From Mycogone perniciosa (Eukaryota > Ascomycota > Sordariomycetes > Hypocreales > Hypocreaceae): a DNA stretch of 64,000 nt. The first letter of the stretch is position 1; every line of letters starts with the position of its first letter. Below, piece after piece: positions 1 through 10,713 of the stretch. Made by a program: the position numbers and the translations under genes. The stretch is taken from positions 62,001 through 126,000 of the forward strand of contig JAOALB010000141.1 of assembly GCA_025331125.1 (NCBI GenBank), written 5' to 3'. The notes beneath the pieces are model-generated. The model ran no database searches. It saw only the letters and a program-made list of their open reading frames with translations, and was not told where the DNA came from.

Positions 1-961
1 TATAAAGCCTTTCCTTTATAAAGGTATCCTTTATAGGCTTATTCCCCCCTATTTCTTTAAGCAATAAAGGTATACAGGGCCCTTTATCCTTTACTTAGCC
101 TAGGGTTTTAAAGAGTTTAAAGAAATCTTTTCCTTTAGGATTATTCTTTTTAATAAGCTTAAAACTAAATTTAGTTAATTGTTTTTTTAAACCTATTATT
201 TCCAGAATAGCAATATATTTTTAAGCCTTTTTTTTGCTAATAATAGAAATTTAAACCTATATAAAGCTATAAGCTCTATAGCTATTTATATAGCTATATA
301 ATATAATATATCCTTTAATTATAAGAAAAAAACTATATTTTCAAGGATTTAATAGCTTTATTATCTATATAGTTTTTATAAAAAGAGTATTATATTATAT
401 ATATCCTTTAATTTAATAATACTTTAAACTACTTATAAGGTTTATATTTAACTATAGGCAATAAAGGGTATTTAACAGTATTATTTTTTTATATTAATTA
501 TCTTTATTAAGGATATTAAAAGTGGCTATATTTATTCCTTTAAATGTAATAAGACCCCTTTTAATATAAATAACGCTAAGTTCCCTATTATTAAGTTTAT
601 AGTTTATAAACTATTTTCTAGAATTAACTATATAAACTATAGATCTAGTATTATATAATAGACTATCCTAAATAGGAAGTTTAGGGGAATTAAGGGATTT
701 TAAAGACTTTCTCCCTTTTTTAGCGTTTAAAGCTTATAAAAGATTTCAATTATTATTTAAATTAGTAATAGATTTAATAAAGGAATCTTTTAATAACTCG
801 ATTAGGCTATACCCTTTAATAGCTAGATTATATATACTAGTAAAAATATAATCCTCTTTAGTTTATTTTGAATTACTATTTTGATTCTTTTAATTTCCTT
901 TCTTTTTATAGGAGTTAAAAGCTAGTTTTCGACCTTTAGATCTAAAAGGTACTAATTAATT
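1..961. other. AT-rich, probably RIP-mutated repeat DNA
   Basis: This stretch is dominated by A and T, with TA, TTTAA and TATA-like strings everywhere and no open reading frame of any length. It merges without a break into the recognisable copia-type retroelement fragments that follow, so I infer it is the continuation of a heavily mutated element leaving the window. No domain could be recognised in it. Confidence 0.6.
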
Positions 962-2275
962 TTTAAAGGGTTTAAAAGGCTTTAAGGCTTTATTAGCCTT
1001 ATATGCAGTAAAGGATAAATTCCTAGTCTTTTTTAATATATTTACTATAAGAAACTAAATATTAAAACCTTTAGTTAATGGCTTTATAGCTGTACTGGAT
1101 TTAATAGTTCTTTTAATTCTTTTAGCCTATTAAAGATAAATCTGGTTTAAGGAATTTAAATATTAATTGATTTAATCTAGTATATTAATATTAACCTTTA
1201 AACTAGTTAATTTAACTAATAAGCTATTGAAAGTAGTATTAAATTTAATTAAAAATCTTTTATAATTACTATAATTTAATAAATAAAATTCTTTATACAA
1301 TAAATCTCTTTAAAGTATATTAAAGTAATTGTATAGTCTTTATAATACTAAGAATACTTCTTTTAAAGTTTAAATTTAAGTAATAAATATAGCAGAAATA
1401 GCTATTAAACTATCTTTAATTAATATAAATAATAAAGCCTATTTTAAATTAAATAAAGAATTAATAACTATAGGATTTTCTATAAAGGTATAGTAATCTA
1501 TAGCCTTTAATATAATACTTAAAGACTATTTCTATTAATTAAAGTTATTAGGACCTACTAGCTTATAGCTGTCTAGAAAGCTATAGACCTTTTTTAATGC
1601 CTTTTTAATAAAACTACTATTTAAAGTTAAAATAATAGTCTAAAGTTAAAGAATTAATTAAAATAAAGCTTAAACAAATATAAAAATAAAAGTAAAAGTT
1701 TATATTAATATTAAAATAAAAGCTATAAAATTAACTTCTATTAAACTTATAGTCTATTAAAATTAAAGACTTAAAATAGCAGCAGCTAGGCTAATTAAAG
1801 TATTAAATAGCTAAATTATAGTATTATTCTAACCTTTAACTATACCTTTACTATTTCAGTAAAAGCCCTCTATACTTAAAGCTTTTATTTTATATTCTAT
1901 ACTTAAATAAATAAATCCCTTTACTGTTAAAGAGAGCTATTATCTTTAATTAAAGAAATAAGGCTACTAAAAGCCTTAATAGGTTAGCTTATACTATTAA
2001 TATTAAACCTATATCCTATATAAATAAAAAATATACTATATAGTATATAAAGGTAGTAATATAAAGAGTATTACTATTATTATAATAGTATTTACAGTAA
2101 AAGCTTAAGAATAGCTTTAGGTAGCTAAAACTCTTAAAAGTGCTAATATAAGTATTAAGATAAACACTATAAAAAAACCTGCTATAAATACTGTAGTAGT
2201 ATTAAATAAAGTACTGTAACTATTAAAGGAATCCATTAATAAAGACTTTAAGAAAACTCTCTTAGGCTTATAACC
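962..2275 (-). mobile_element. Decayed 5' internal (gag-like) part of a copia element
   Basis: Read on the minus strand from LTR copy A downward, this interval gives a stop-riddled, Lys/Leu/Asn-rich protein resembling the gag region of Ty1/copia elements; for instance, 1190-1260 gives residues like RFLIKFNTTFNSLLVKL. Its position just inside a minus-strand LTR fits the 5' end of an element whose pol region would run off the left end of the window. Positions 962-1915 have a second copy at 5656-6550. The gag assignment rests on position and amino-acid character, not on a diagnostic motif. Confidence 0.5.
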
Positions 2276-2854
2276 TATTAAAATAATAAGGTTATACTAA
2301 ACCTTATTTATATATAGCTTTTAGGAAGCTGTATATAATATAGTAATAAAGAAATAACTAAAGGTTTAATTAAGTTAATAATAAATAAACAATTAAATTA
2401 TAAATAATTTAATAGTTAAAAGCTATAAAATATTTAATATATATATAGCTAGTATAGAAGTAATTATATAAATAATAGCTTTATTTTCTATAATAGTCCT
2501 TTAATTAAATAATAGGAATATACAGTAGAATTAGGTTTATAGCCTTATTCCTATTTTCCGCAAAATTTATTTATATAGGAAATCGTCTAAATCGATTTAC
2601 AGCTATATAAACAGGAAACCATTTTAGTTAGATTTTTTATAATAGCCATTATACCTATTATATTAAGTTTAGGGTAGGCGGGGTAGCTGGTCCTAGCTTA
2701 ATTGTTACCGTTAAAGATAATAGAAATTTCTTAACTTACATTAAAGTTCCTTTAAAGCTCGGTCCTAGCGTTAGGCCTGATTCCGGGTCTAGCCAGAATA
2801 GGAAGGTTACCTAAATACACTAAAATCCTTGCTTTTTAGCCCTCCTTTTTAACA
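2276..2854 (-). repeat. LTR copy A of the copia-type element (inverted)
   Basis: This is the reverse complement of the 580-bp repeats at 5078 and 6551. On the minus strand it begins TGTTAAAAAGGAGGGC at 2854 and ends near 2276 with TTATTTTAATA. The TGTTA...TAATA ends fit the usual 5'-TG...CA-3' LTR boundaries with the terminal CA converted to TA. Differences between the three copies are mainly C-to-T and G-to-A, as expected from RIP. Confidence 0.8.
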
Positions 2855-5077
2855 CATTCTATAAAAACAAAGGGCTAAGGGCTATAAATTAGCCTTTAAA
2901 ACTAAAACTAAAAGACTATTAGCAGTCTTAGGTAGTAATACCTACCTTATCTATATTTTAACTAAATATATAGTCTTTAAATTGTTAACTATACAGCTAT
3001 ATAAAGATAAGATTTTTAAACTTTAAATCCTAAAGTTTATTATAGGTTAGGATAATAAGGAATTAGAGAGAGAAATAGAGCTAGATTCTATAAATTAAAT
3101 AATTCCTAGCTTTTAAAATATTAATCCCTTACTCTTTAACTTTATTTTAAAGGGAGTACCTACTACTATTCCCTTTATTTTTATACTAGGTATATAAAAC
3201 TCAATAGTTATAGAGGATCCTATAAATATAAATATATTTTATTTTCTCTATAATAGTATTAGAAAGCTAGCCTTTTTAACTGCTGCAGTATAATATAAAC
3301 GCTTAAGCAAATACTTTATAGTTTTAATAAAATTAAATAGCTAAAAGCGATTTATAGCGAATTTAACTAGCTAGTTAAACAATACACTTTTACCTTTATT
3401 AAGTGTAATAGTATTTTTAAAGGCAGGAATCCTATTACTAGTTAATTAGTTTTAAAGATTAAGAAAGACTAGAATAATAAAATAGTAAAAGATTTAAAGT
3501 TAAACTAGTTGCCAGGGGTTTCTAATAATTAAAAGGAATAGATTTTAATTAAATATTTGCCTTAACAGCTATTCCTTTTACCTGGCAGCTTTTATTAACC
3601 TTAACTATTATTTGTAATTAAGAAATTGAATAAATCGACTTATTAATATATTCTTTAATGGGATATTTAAAGAAGCTATTTTCTTAAACTTCCTTAAAGG
3701 ATTTAAAGACTATACTAGTTAAATTTCCTTTAAAATTAAGTTTATTTTTAAAAAGCTAGGTTATAATCTTAATATAGATTAGGTTATTTAATTATAGAAA
3801 GCTCTTTATAGCCTAAAACAGTTTTTTAAAGAATAGCAATAGGCTCTATAAGCTTTAGGAAATAAACTAGGATATAATCTTTTAATTTCTAACTCTACTA
3901 TTATTTATAATTTAAATAATAGTATTTTGATTATTATTTATATAAATAACTATCTTTTTATTAAACTAGATAAAAAAGCTATAGCTTAGTTAAAGCTAGC
4001 TTTTAATAAAGTCTATACTATAAAAGATAAAGGCCTTGCCTTTTTCTTTTTAAGGGTTTAAATAGTTAAAGATAACAAAAAAGCCTTTTTTAACTTTCCT
4101 AGAAATAGTATATTATTAAAGCTATAGAGTTTTTTAACCTTTAAAACTTTAAGCCTATTTAATTACCTTTATAGCCCTTTATTGTAGCTAATAAAACTAT
4201 AACTAACCTGGATAAAGCTAATATTAAGCTTTTTTAAACTATTATTAGTACTATTATCTGTTTAATAACTTATACTAAAGTAAATACCAGCTTTCCAGTC
4301 TAGTAGTTAACTAGATAATTTTAAGGCCTTTATAAAGAGCACTTAAATACAGCCTGCAACCTATTACAGTATTTAAATAATACCTAAGATCTAGCTATTT
4401 AATATACTAGAAAATCTAATCCTATACTTATTAGCTATTGCAATAGTAATTTTATTAAAAATAAAAAATTAAGTAAATTAACTTATAGCTATATTATTAT
4501 AGTTATTAATAGGCTAATTAACTAGAAATTAAAAAGGAGCTTAATTATCTGTCTTTTTATATTAAAAGCAGAGTTTATAGCTTTTATAAAAGCTATTAAA
4601 GAGGTTTAATAGTTTATTGGCCTATATAAAAAGGTAGATCGACTAATTAAACAGCTAATCTCTTTACTTAATAATAATAAAAGTACTATTTCTACCTTAA
4701 ATAACCCTACCCTTTATAATCGAATAAAATATACTTTATTATAGTTTAATTATATTAGGGAATAGGTTAAAAATAGCGTTATTATAGTTAACTATCTGGA
4801 AACCAGTAAAATAGTTACTGACAGGCTTATTAAGCCTCTTTTAGGTTTAAAATTAAAGAATTTTATAAGTCTTTTTAATTTTAAAATTTTACTTAAGGTA
4901 TATATTTAAGGTTTTTACCTTTTTTATAGCTATTAGCTATTTTATAGCTATTAACTATCTTTATTATTTTCAGCTATATTAATAATCCTTTTTATTTTTA
5001 TATTCTAATTACTTTTTTATATTTAAATTCTATATTTACTTTAAAGTTATATAGGATAGTATTTATTTTAAAGGGAG
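2855..5077 (+). mobile_element. Ty1/copia pol remnant: reverse transcriptase and RNase H
   Basis: On the plus strand, 3499-3590 translates to a copia reverse transcriptase block: KLVARGF, two stops where Gln codons are expected, GIDFN, then IFA and T-W-LLL. CAA-to-TAA changes of this kind are the classic outcome of RIP. Further down, 4425-4640 matches copia RNase H, with a YxDSD-like start, a KLKRS block and an L-x-AE(Y/F)IA block. A purine tract (AAGGGAG, 5071-5077) sits directly before the LTR at 5078, as expected for the plus-strand primer at the 3' end. Integrase and protease are not recognisable. The element is dead: every frame is broken by many stops. Confidence 0.8.
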
Positions 5078-5655
5078 TATTAAAAAGGAGGGCTAAAAAG
5101 TAAGGATTTTAGTGTATTTAAGTAACCTTCCTATTTTAGCTAGACCTGGAATTAGGCCTAACGCTAAAACCGAGTTTTAGAGGAACTTTAATGTAAGTTA
5201 AGAAATTTCTATTATCTTTAACAATAATAATTAAGCTAGGAACAGCTACCCCGCCTACCCTAGACTTAATATAATAGGCATAATAGCTATTATGAAAAAT
5301 CTGACTAAAATGGTTTCCTGTTTATAGCCGTAAATCGATTTAAACGATTTCCTGTATAAATGAATTTTGCGGAAAATAAAAATAAGGCTATAAACCTAAT
5401 TCTACTACTATATTCCTATTATTTAGTTAAAGGACTATTACAAAAGATAAAGCTATTATTTATATAATTACTTCTATACTGGCTATATATATACTAGATA
5501 TTCTATAGTTTCTAGCTATTAAATAATTTACAATTTAATTATTTATTTATTATTAGCCCAATTAAACTCTTAGTTGTTTCCTTATTACTGTATTATATAC
5601 AGCTTCCTAGAAGCTATATATAAATAAGGTTCAATATAACCTTGTTATTTTAATA
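5078..5655 (+). repeat. LTR copy B of the copia-type element
   Basis: This is a plus-strand copy of the LTR, starting TATTAAAAAGGAGGGC (TG converted to TA) immediately after the polypurine tract and ending TTATTTTAATA. It is the 3' LTR of the plus-strand pol remnant at 2855-5077. It is close in sequence to copy C and is the reverse complement of copy A. Confidence 0.8.
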
Positions 5656-6550
5656 GGTTTAGAAGGCCTTAAGGGCTTATTAACCTTATATACAGTAAAA
5701 GATAGATTCCTAGTCTCTTTTAGTATATCTGCTATAAGAAACTAAATGTTAAAACCTTTAGTTAATTGCCTAATAGCTCTGCTAAATCTAATAATTCCTT
5801 TAATTCTCTTAGCCTATTAAGGATAAGTCTATTCTAGGGAATTTAAATATTAATTTACTTAATTTAGTATATTACTATTAACCTTTAAAATAGTTAACTT
5901 AGCTAATAAGGTATTAAAAGCAGTATTAAATTTAGTTAAAAATCCTTTATAATTACTATAATTTAATAAATGAAATTCCCTATAAAGAGAATCTCTTTAA
6001 AGTGTATTAAAGTAACTATATAGTCTCTGTAATACTAAAAATGCTTTTTTTAAGCTTTAAATCTAAGTAATAAATATAGTAGGAATAGCTATTAAACTAT
6101 CCCTAATTAGTATAAGTAATAGGGCCTGTTCTAAATTAAATAAGGAATTAGCAACTATAAGATTTTCTATAAAGGCATAGTAATCTATAGCCTTTAGTAT
6201 AATATTGAAGGACTATTTCCATTAATTAAAGTTATAGACCTTTTTTAATGCCTCTTTAATAAAACTACTATTTAAAGTCGAAATAGTAGTTTAAGGTTAA
6301 GGAATTAATGAAAATAGAACTTAAATAGGTATAGAAATAAAGGTAAGAGTTTATATTAGTATTAAAATAAAGGCTATAGGATTAACTTCTATTAGACTTA
6401 TAGTCTATTAAAGTTAAAGACTTAAAATAGCAGTAGCTAGGCTAGTTAAGGTATTAGATAGCTAAGTTATAGTATTATTTTAACCCTTTAACTATACCTT
6501 TACTGTCTTAGTAAAAGCCCTCTATGCCTAAAGCTTTTATTTTATATTCT
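5656..6550 (-). mobile_element. Second copy of the gag-like segment
   Basis: This segment is similar, in the same orientation, to 962-1915. For example, both copies carry GATAAATTCCTAG-like and TTAGCCTATTAA strings in the same order. It lacks about 45 bp present in the first copy near 1545-1590. It begins right after LTR copy B and stops abruptly at the first base of LTR copy C. The first copy continues past the equivalent point, so copy C probably inserted or recombined there. Reading frames are destroyed. Confidence 0.6.
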
Positions 6551-7130
6551 TGTTAAAAAGGAGGGCTAAAAAGTAAGGATTTCAGTGTATTTAGGTAACC
6601 TTCCTATTCTAGCTAGACCTGGAATTAGGCCCGACGCTAGGACCGAGTTCTGGAGGAACTTCGGTGTAAGTTAGGAAATTTCTGTTATCTTTAATGATAA
6701 CAATTAAGCTAGGAACAGCTACCCCGCCTACCCTAGACTTAATACAATAGCCACAATAGCTATTGTGAAAAATCTAATTAAAATGGTTTCCTGTTTGTAT
6801 AGCCGTAAGTCGATTTGGACAATTTCCTATATAAATGAATTTTATAGAAAATAGGAATAAGGCTATAAACCTAATTCTACTACTGCATTTCTATTATTTA
6901 GTTAAAGGACTATTATAAAAGATAAAGCTATTATTTATACAATTACTTCTATACTGGCCATATATACACTAGATATTCTATAGCTTTTAGCTATTAGATT
7001 ATTTACAATTCAATTATTTATTTATTATTAGCCCAATTAAACTCTTAGTTATGTCCTTATTACTGCATTATATACAGCTTCCTAGAAGCTATATATAAAT
7101 AAGGTTTAGTATAACCTTATTATTTTAATA
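6551..7130 (+). repeat. LTR copy C of the copia-type element, apparently solo
   Basis: A third LTR copy, with the intact start TGTTAAAAAGGAGGGC and the end TTATTTTAATA. It keeps more G and C than copy B (for example, GGCCCGACGCTAGGACCGAG against the AT-shifted version in copy B), so it is younger or less mutated. No recognisable pol follows it, so I read it as a solo LTR. Confidence 0.75.
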
Positions 7131-7744
7131 TATAATAATAAAGATTTTAATCTAACTTTAAAGGCTATATATTTAATTAAAGGTATATTATATATAAATC
7201 TTTTAGTCTTTAAGTATATTATTAGTATAGTATAAAAGGCAAAGCCTTTTCTCTTTCTCTTTTTTCTTTAAATTAAAGTCTTAATATACTTTTACTTTAT
7301 TATATTTACTTAACTATTATAGCTTTATCTTCATATATATATAAAACTTATATATCTTTTTCATTTATTAATAGGAAAAAAGCCAAAAAACTATACCTAT
7401 TAAAGCAATAAAGTACTATATAAAGGGAGTTTATATATTTCTTAGTAATATTGTAATTGGTCTTAGTATAGTATATCCTTTTGCCTTACTAGGATTAGTG
7501 GCCTTTACTATAGTATATTAATGGTACATCATCATTATTATCATTATCTTCAATGCAGTGGCGCTGTGCTAGGCGTTAATGACGGGCACTAATACGAACG
7601 AGACGTTAAGCTAACGGCATGACGCAGGCAGCCGTTGCGGAAGTTGTTTGCGAGGCTTGACTAGACAGGGAGTATAAATGAACATCAGGAGTCCGCTTCA
7701 TAAATCGCCTCAAGCGTAACAAACCTCCACCATCGTCACCCATC
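7131..7744. other. End of AT-rich block, composition edge, VOC promoter
   Basis: AT-rich relic DNA runs to about 7530, after which base composition changes abruptly to normal genic sequence. The remaining 200 bp form the promoter and leader of the VOC gene; a TATAAAT box lies at 7672-7678, about 70 bp before the ATG. No gene was seen in the AT-rich part. Confidence 0.6.
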
Positions 7745-8152
7745 ATGACATCATCCACGCCGCCAAGAGATGCTCTCCTCACCCTCTCCGCCATCTCCCT
7801 CTTCACCGAGGATCTCGCTGCCTCCAAAGCCTTCTACACCAAAGTCTTCGGCGCCGCAGTGCTCTTCGAAGATGCAGAGTCATGTGCTGTTCAGTTCAAT
7901 AACACCGTCATCAATCTTCTCCTCACCTCTGCAGCGGGCGATCTCGTCAAGCCATCCCAAGTCGCAGCGCGAGATGCGGGCAAGCGGTTCCAATTGACTA
8001 TCTGGGTGGATGATCTTGAGAGTGCGATAACCAGGTTGAAAGAAAGCGGCGTTACCTTCTCAAATGGACCAGAGACGAAGCCATGGGGGATGAGGGTGGT
8101 GACTTTTGAAGATCCTGCTGGGCACAGTTGGGAAGTGGCAAAAAAGGTGTAA
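7745..8152 (+). CDS. VOC / glyoxalase-bleomycin resistance fold protein
   Basis: A 135-residue intronless protein of the vicinal oxygen chelate superfamily. It shows two beta-alpha-beta-beta-beta half-modules: residues 14-58 (SLFTEDLAASKAFYTKVFG, the typical first strand and helix) and residues 82-131 (TIWVDDLESAITRLKESG, then a G-x-R-x-V-x-FEDPAGHSWE tail). The Glu in GHSWE sits where VOC enzymes place a metal ligand. Family members include glyoxalases, dioxygenases and antibiotic-binding proteins, so the substrate cannot be named; this small single-domain form is usually annotated only as glyoxalase-like. The start is the first ATG, preceded by a TATAAAT box. It is the first intact gene beside the retroelement block, about 200 bp from the composition edge. 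Confidence 0.85.
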   Translation: MTSSTPPRDALLTLSAISLFTEDLAASKAFYTKVFGAAVLFEDAESCAVQFNNTVINLLLTSAAGDLVKPSQVAARDAGKRFQLTIWVDDLESAITRLKESGVTFSNGPETKPWGMRVVTFEDPAGHSWEVAKKV

Positions 8153-8480
8153 GTGCAACAGACCGTCCGTTGGTCGGCGATGCACATACTCTTCATATTA
8201 TCAAGTTCATATAACATATATATCCCTTCATTATTTCCGTCAGAGTGAATATGAAACCAGACCGAACCATCTTTTGCTGTCTTGCAAGAGGAGAGTGATT
8301 GTCCAATAATCCAGCAAGCAACCCGGAAGAAAGCAAAATTTAGGGTATCTTCCCTCCAATAACGAGCATCAAACACCAAACCAAGGAAACCCAGTCGCAT
8401 TATCTGTCACTCCATTATACCATATCTCGTCACAAAAGCCCTTCTGGGAATTAATCCCCCCCTGCTTGACTGGCCGTCGC
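8153..8480. other. Convergent 3' intergenic region
   Basis: Holds the 3' ends of the convergent VOC (+) and MARVEL (-) genes. Nothing else was seen. Confidence 0.6.
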
Positions 8481-9007
8481 TTACGCAGGATTAGGCGTCA
8501 CCTTGTCGGCTCGAGCGCGGCCTCCCAGACTAGCCATGCCTTCCAGAACCGCCAATCCCGCGAAAATCGCCCAGATGAAAAATCCAAAAGCAACGGCGGC
8601 TTGAATAGTCGAGCAGGCGATGTTTCCGTGGCATTCTGGCACGCCGATATACACCGCCATGGCGATGGAGCCAGCGAACCAGAAGAGGGTGGTTAGGGCT
8701 AGAAGGCCAAACACGACAAGGCCGTGGCGGAAGCGCTCCAAATAACCCAAGGTCGTTAGGGAGATGTAGAGCATGATGATGAGGGACCAGATGCTATTGA
8801 ACAGCATAAATGCGAACGACGATGGGGCGGAGAAGCGAGCGCTACTGGTTCTGTCGACGGCTGAAAAAAAAGGCAAGGTTAGCTAATGTTGCGGGGAGTG
8901 AAGAATGCATGCGATTTATCCTTGGGCGTACAATATCCAGTGAGGCCAAGCTCTATAATAAGAAAAATGAATAAGACAGCATGGATGATGGTGATGCTGA
9001 TACTCAT
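8481..9007 (-). CDS. MARVEL-domain four-pass membrane protein
   Basis: Two exons: 9007-8932 and 8860-8481. The 71-bp intron has a GTACGC donor, a GCTAAC branch site and a TTTTTTTTCAG acceptor. The spliced protein is 151 residues. Exon 1 supplies a first hydrophobic helix (residues 4-25, rich in Ile, Leu and Phe). Exon 2 adds three more helices around residues 42-62, 72-93 and 115-138, with short loops. A Cys pair (PECHGNIAC) lies in the second lumenal loop and a short polar tail follows. This layout and size fit small fungal MARVEL-domain proteins of the plasma membrane or secretory vesicles, such as the Nce102/Fhn1-like group, but the exact subfamily is uncertain. Without exon 1 the protein would have only three membrane spans, which supports the splice model. 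Confidence 0.75.
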
Positions 9008-9639
9008 GGTGGGCGAGCGATCCGGTCTAAGCCGTAGATGTACTATGTGGGTAGGTAAGGTAGTATATAAAAGTAGGTTGGGCTTCAGTTCTGTAGAGTG
9101 TTGCGCAAGGGTTGTGAAAAGTTGAAGAAAATTTGAGGTGGGAGGAGAAAGCGGTTTGTTTTATTAATAATGGCGGAATGAAGGCCAAGAATAGTACTCC
9201 GTACTCCGTAGCTTCACAAGAAACGTGCCTTTGACCCAGAAGGTGTTATGGTCGTGACGCAGGTATTTATTTATGTCCACGTATGTTGGCTAAATACGGA
9301 AAGGATGATCGTCAAGTGACTGGGGGGCAGTGGACGGCTTATGACGAAGCCGGCAATGATTGGGCTAGTTAGGCTGGAATCTACGGAGTACATCATATGT
9401 AAGATACCACCAAATGGGGGCAAAGCGAAGCCAGCGAAGCTCTGTGGCTCAGAGGTTAGCAGTAGTATGTACTCCGTACTCCGTAGATAGGTAAGAGGGA
9501 TAAAATATTAGACCGGAAACAAGCAGTGACGGGGGGGTATTCAGAGACGCGGCCTGATACAAAGCACGAAGTACGAATATCTGACGTAGCAAAAAGAAAA
9601 GATGGCAAAAGAGGTGATACTAGTGACGTCGGTGTGATG

Positions 9640-9677
9640 AGGTCACTGAAGGGGTCACTGAAAGGGTCACTGAAAGC
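9640..9677 (+). repeat. Three-copy 12-bp tandem repeat
   Basis: Three successive near-perfect copies of GGTCACTGAARG. It lies in non-coding DNA between the MARVEL gene and the tRNA gene; no function is evident. Confidence 0.7.
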
Positions 9678-10163
9678 AAAGCCACTTGTTCGCCAAGTTT
9701 CCAAGGGCGGTGCATGACGTGTGTTTTACTACGGAATACGGAATACGGAGTATTACTTCGTAAGGTGAGCTGAAATCGTCAGCGATTAGATACCTACTAT
9801 GAATCCGAATACGGCCAGCGAATGCCTCGGCCATAGCCACAGCCGGTATCCGAATGCGATGAATAGTACAGAGTACAGAGTACGAAGTACTTTGTAGTAT
9901 TTGAATATTCACGGCGTCTGAGCAGCTGCATAGGTACGAGTACATGTTACTTGTACAGGAGAACTTCCCGGTCGACCCGAATGCGGGTTCGGAGCATTCC
10001 TCAGAAGTCGTTCGATGCCAAGCCCGACTAGGCATAATGATCATGGATCCATATTTTTTGGTGCAAATGCCGAGCGGCTCACTCCTGAATGCCCAACAAC
10101 ACAACAGCCAGGGGACAAAAAACAAAGAAAAAAGGAGCTTCCAACTTTTCTCAACAAACCTCC

Positions 10164-10169
10164 AAAAAA
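10164..10169 (-). terminator. RNA polymerase III T-run terminator of the tRNA
   Basis: A run of six T on the minus strand, about 16 nt past the tRNA 3' end, suits a pol III stop. A shorter T4 run lies nearer the tRNA and could act first. Confidence 0.55.
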
Positions 10170-10185
10170 GAATGTAAAATTCAAT

Positions 10186-10257
10186 CGATCCAGCCAGGGC
10201 TCGAACCTGGAACCTTTGCCACCGGAAAGCAACGCGCGACCATTGCGCCACTAGACC
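10186..10257 (-). tRNA. tRNA-Arg (anticodon CCG)
   Basis: A complete 72-nt cloverleaf without an intron. The acceptor stem GGTCTAG pairs with CTGGATC at all seven positions, two as G-U, and the discriminator base is G. The D arm is GCGC/GCGC. The anticodon stem TTGCT/GGCAA encloses the loop TTCCGGT, giving anticodon CCG at positions 34-36. The variable loop is AGGTT. The T stem CCAGG/CCTGG carries the loop TTCGAGC, which doubles as the B box. Anticodon CCG reads the Arg codon CGG. The 3' CCA is not encoded, as expected for a eukaryote. A T6 run follows. Confidence 0.93.
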
Positions 10258-10713
10258 CATGGTTGGAGGAGAGCGGCTGCAAAGCGATCCTTGGACGCAC
10301 TTCGTGATGGTTACAGACCAGCGCAAAGGATGCGGGCGGAATTGTCACTCATCTGCCTTCTGAAGCACAAAAAGGTCTGGAATCGGGAGATATTCACTCT
10401 GATCATCCCAACGTGCATTGCGCTGCGCTATAGGGAGCTCCCTCCTGGTATTCATGGAACGACTTGGTAGTCCGTCAAGACGAGGGGACAGCCAATACGA
10501 AAACGGCAACGATTCAACTCGAGGGGAGGACAAGTCTTGATATGGATCTTGATTCTTCTCAGTCGAAATTGGCCACGCTGCTTCTCGCGAGTTGGTCGCC
10601 AAACAAGGGGTGCCGAAGGCCTTGGGGCTCTACCGGATTGTGATGATGGAGGGACTACAAGAGAAATGGGATTTCCGAGCGTTTGCCTCTTTTCCACAGA
10701 TCGGGAAATGGCT
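10258..10713. other. Gap between tRNA-Arg and the Zn2Cys6 gene
   Basis: Contains the upstream flank of the tRNA and the 3' flank of the transcription factor gene. No further gene was recognised. Confidence 0.5.

Larger units (their letters stand above)
9008..10185. other. Intergenic region with dispersed palindromic motifs
   Basis: No gene was recognised. The region is rich in the ACTCCGTA/TACGGAGTA motif (about 9194-9211, 9381-9390, 9467-9486, 9729-9760) and the related GTACGAAGTAC string (near 9881-9892). A 12-bp tandem repeat lies at 9640-9677. The short open frames here show no family resemblance. Confidence 0.6.

Noticed and set aside
1..7530. The AT-rich block as a centromere or telomere
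   Set aside because: No telomeric repeat was seen, and the block contains recognisable copia fragments; a transposon graveyard explains it without invoking a chromosome landmark.
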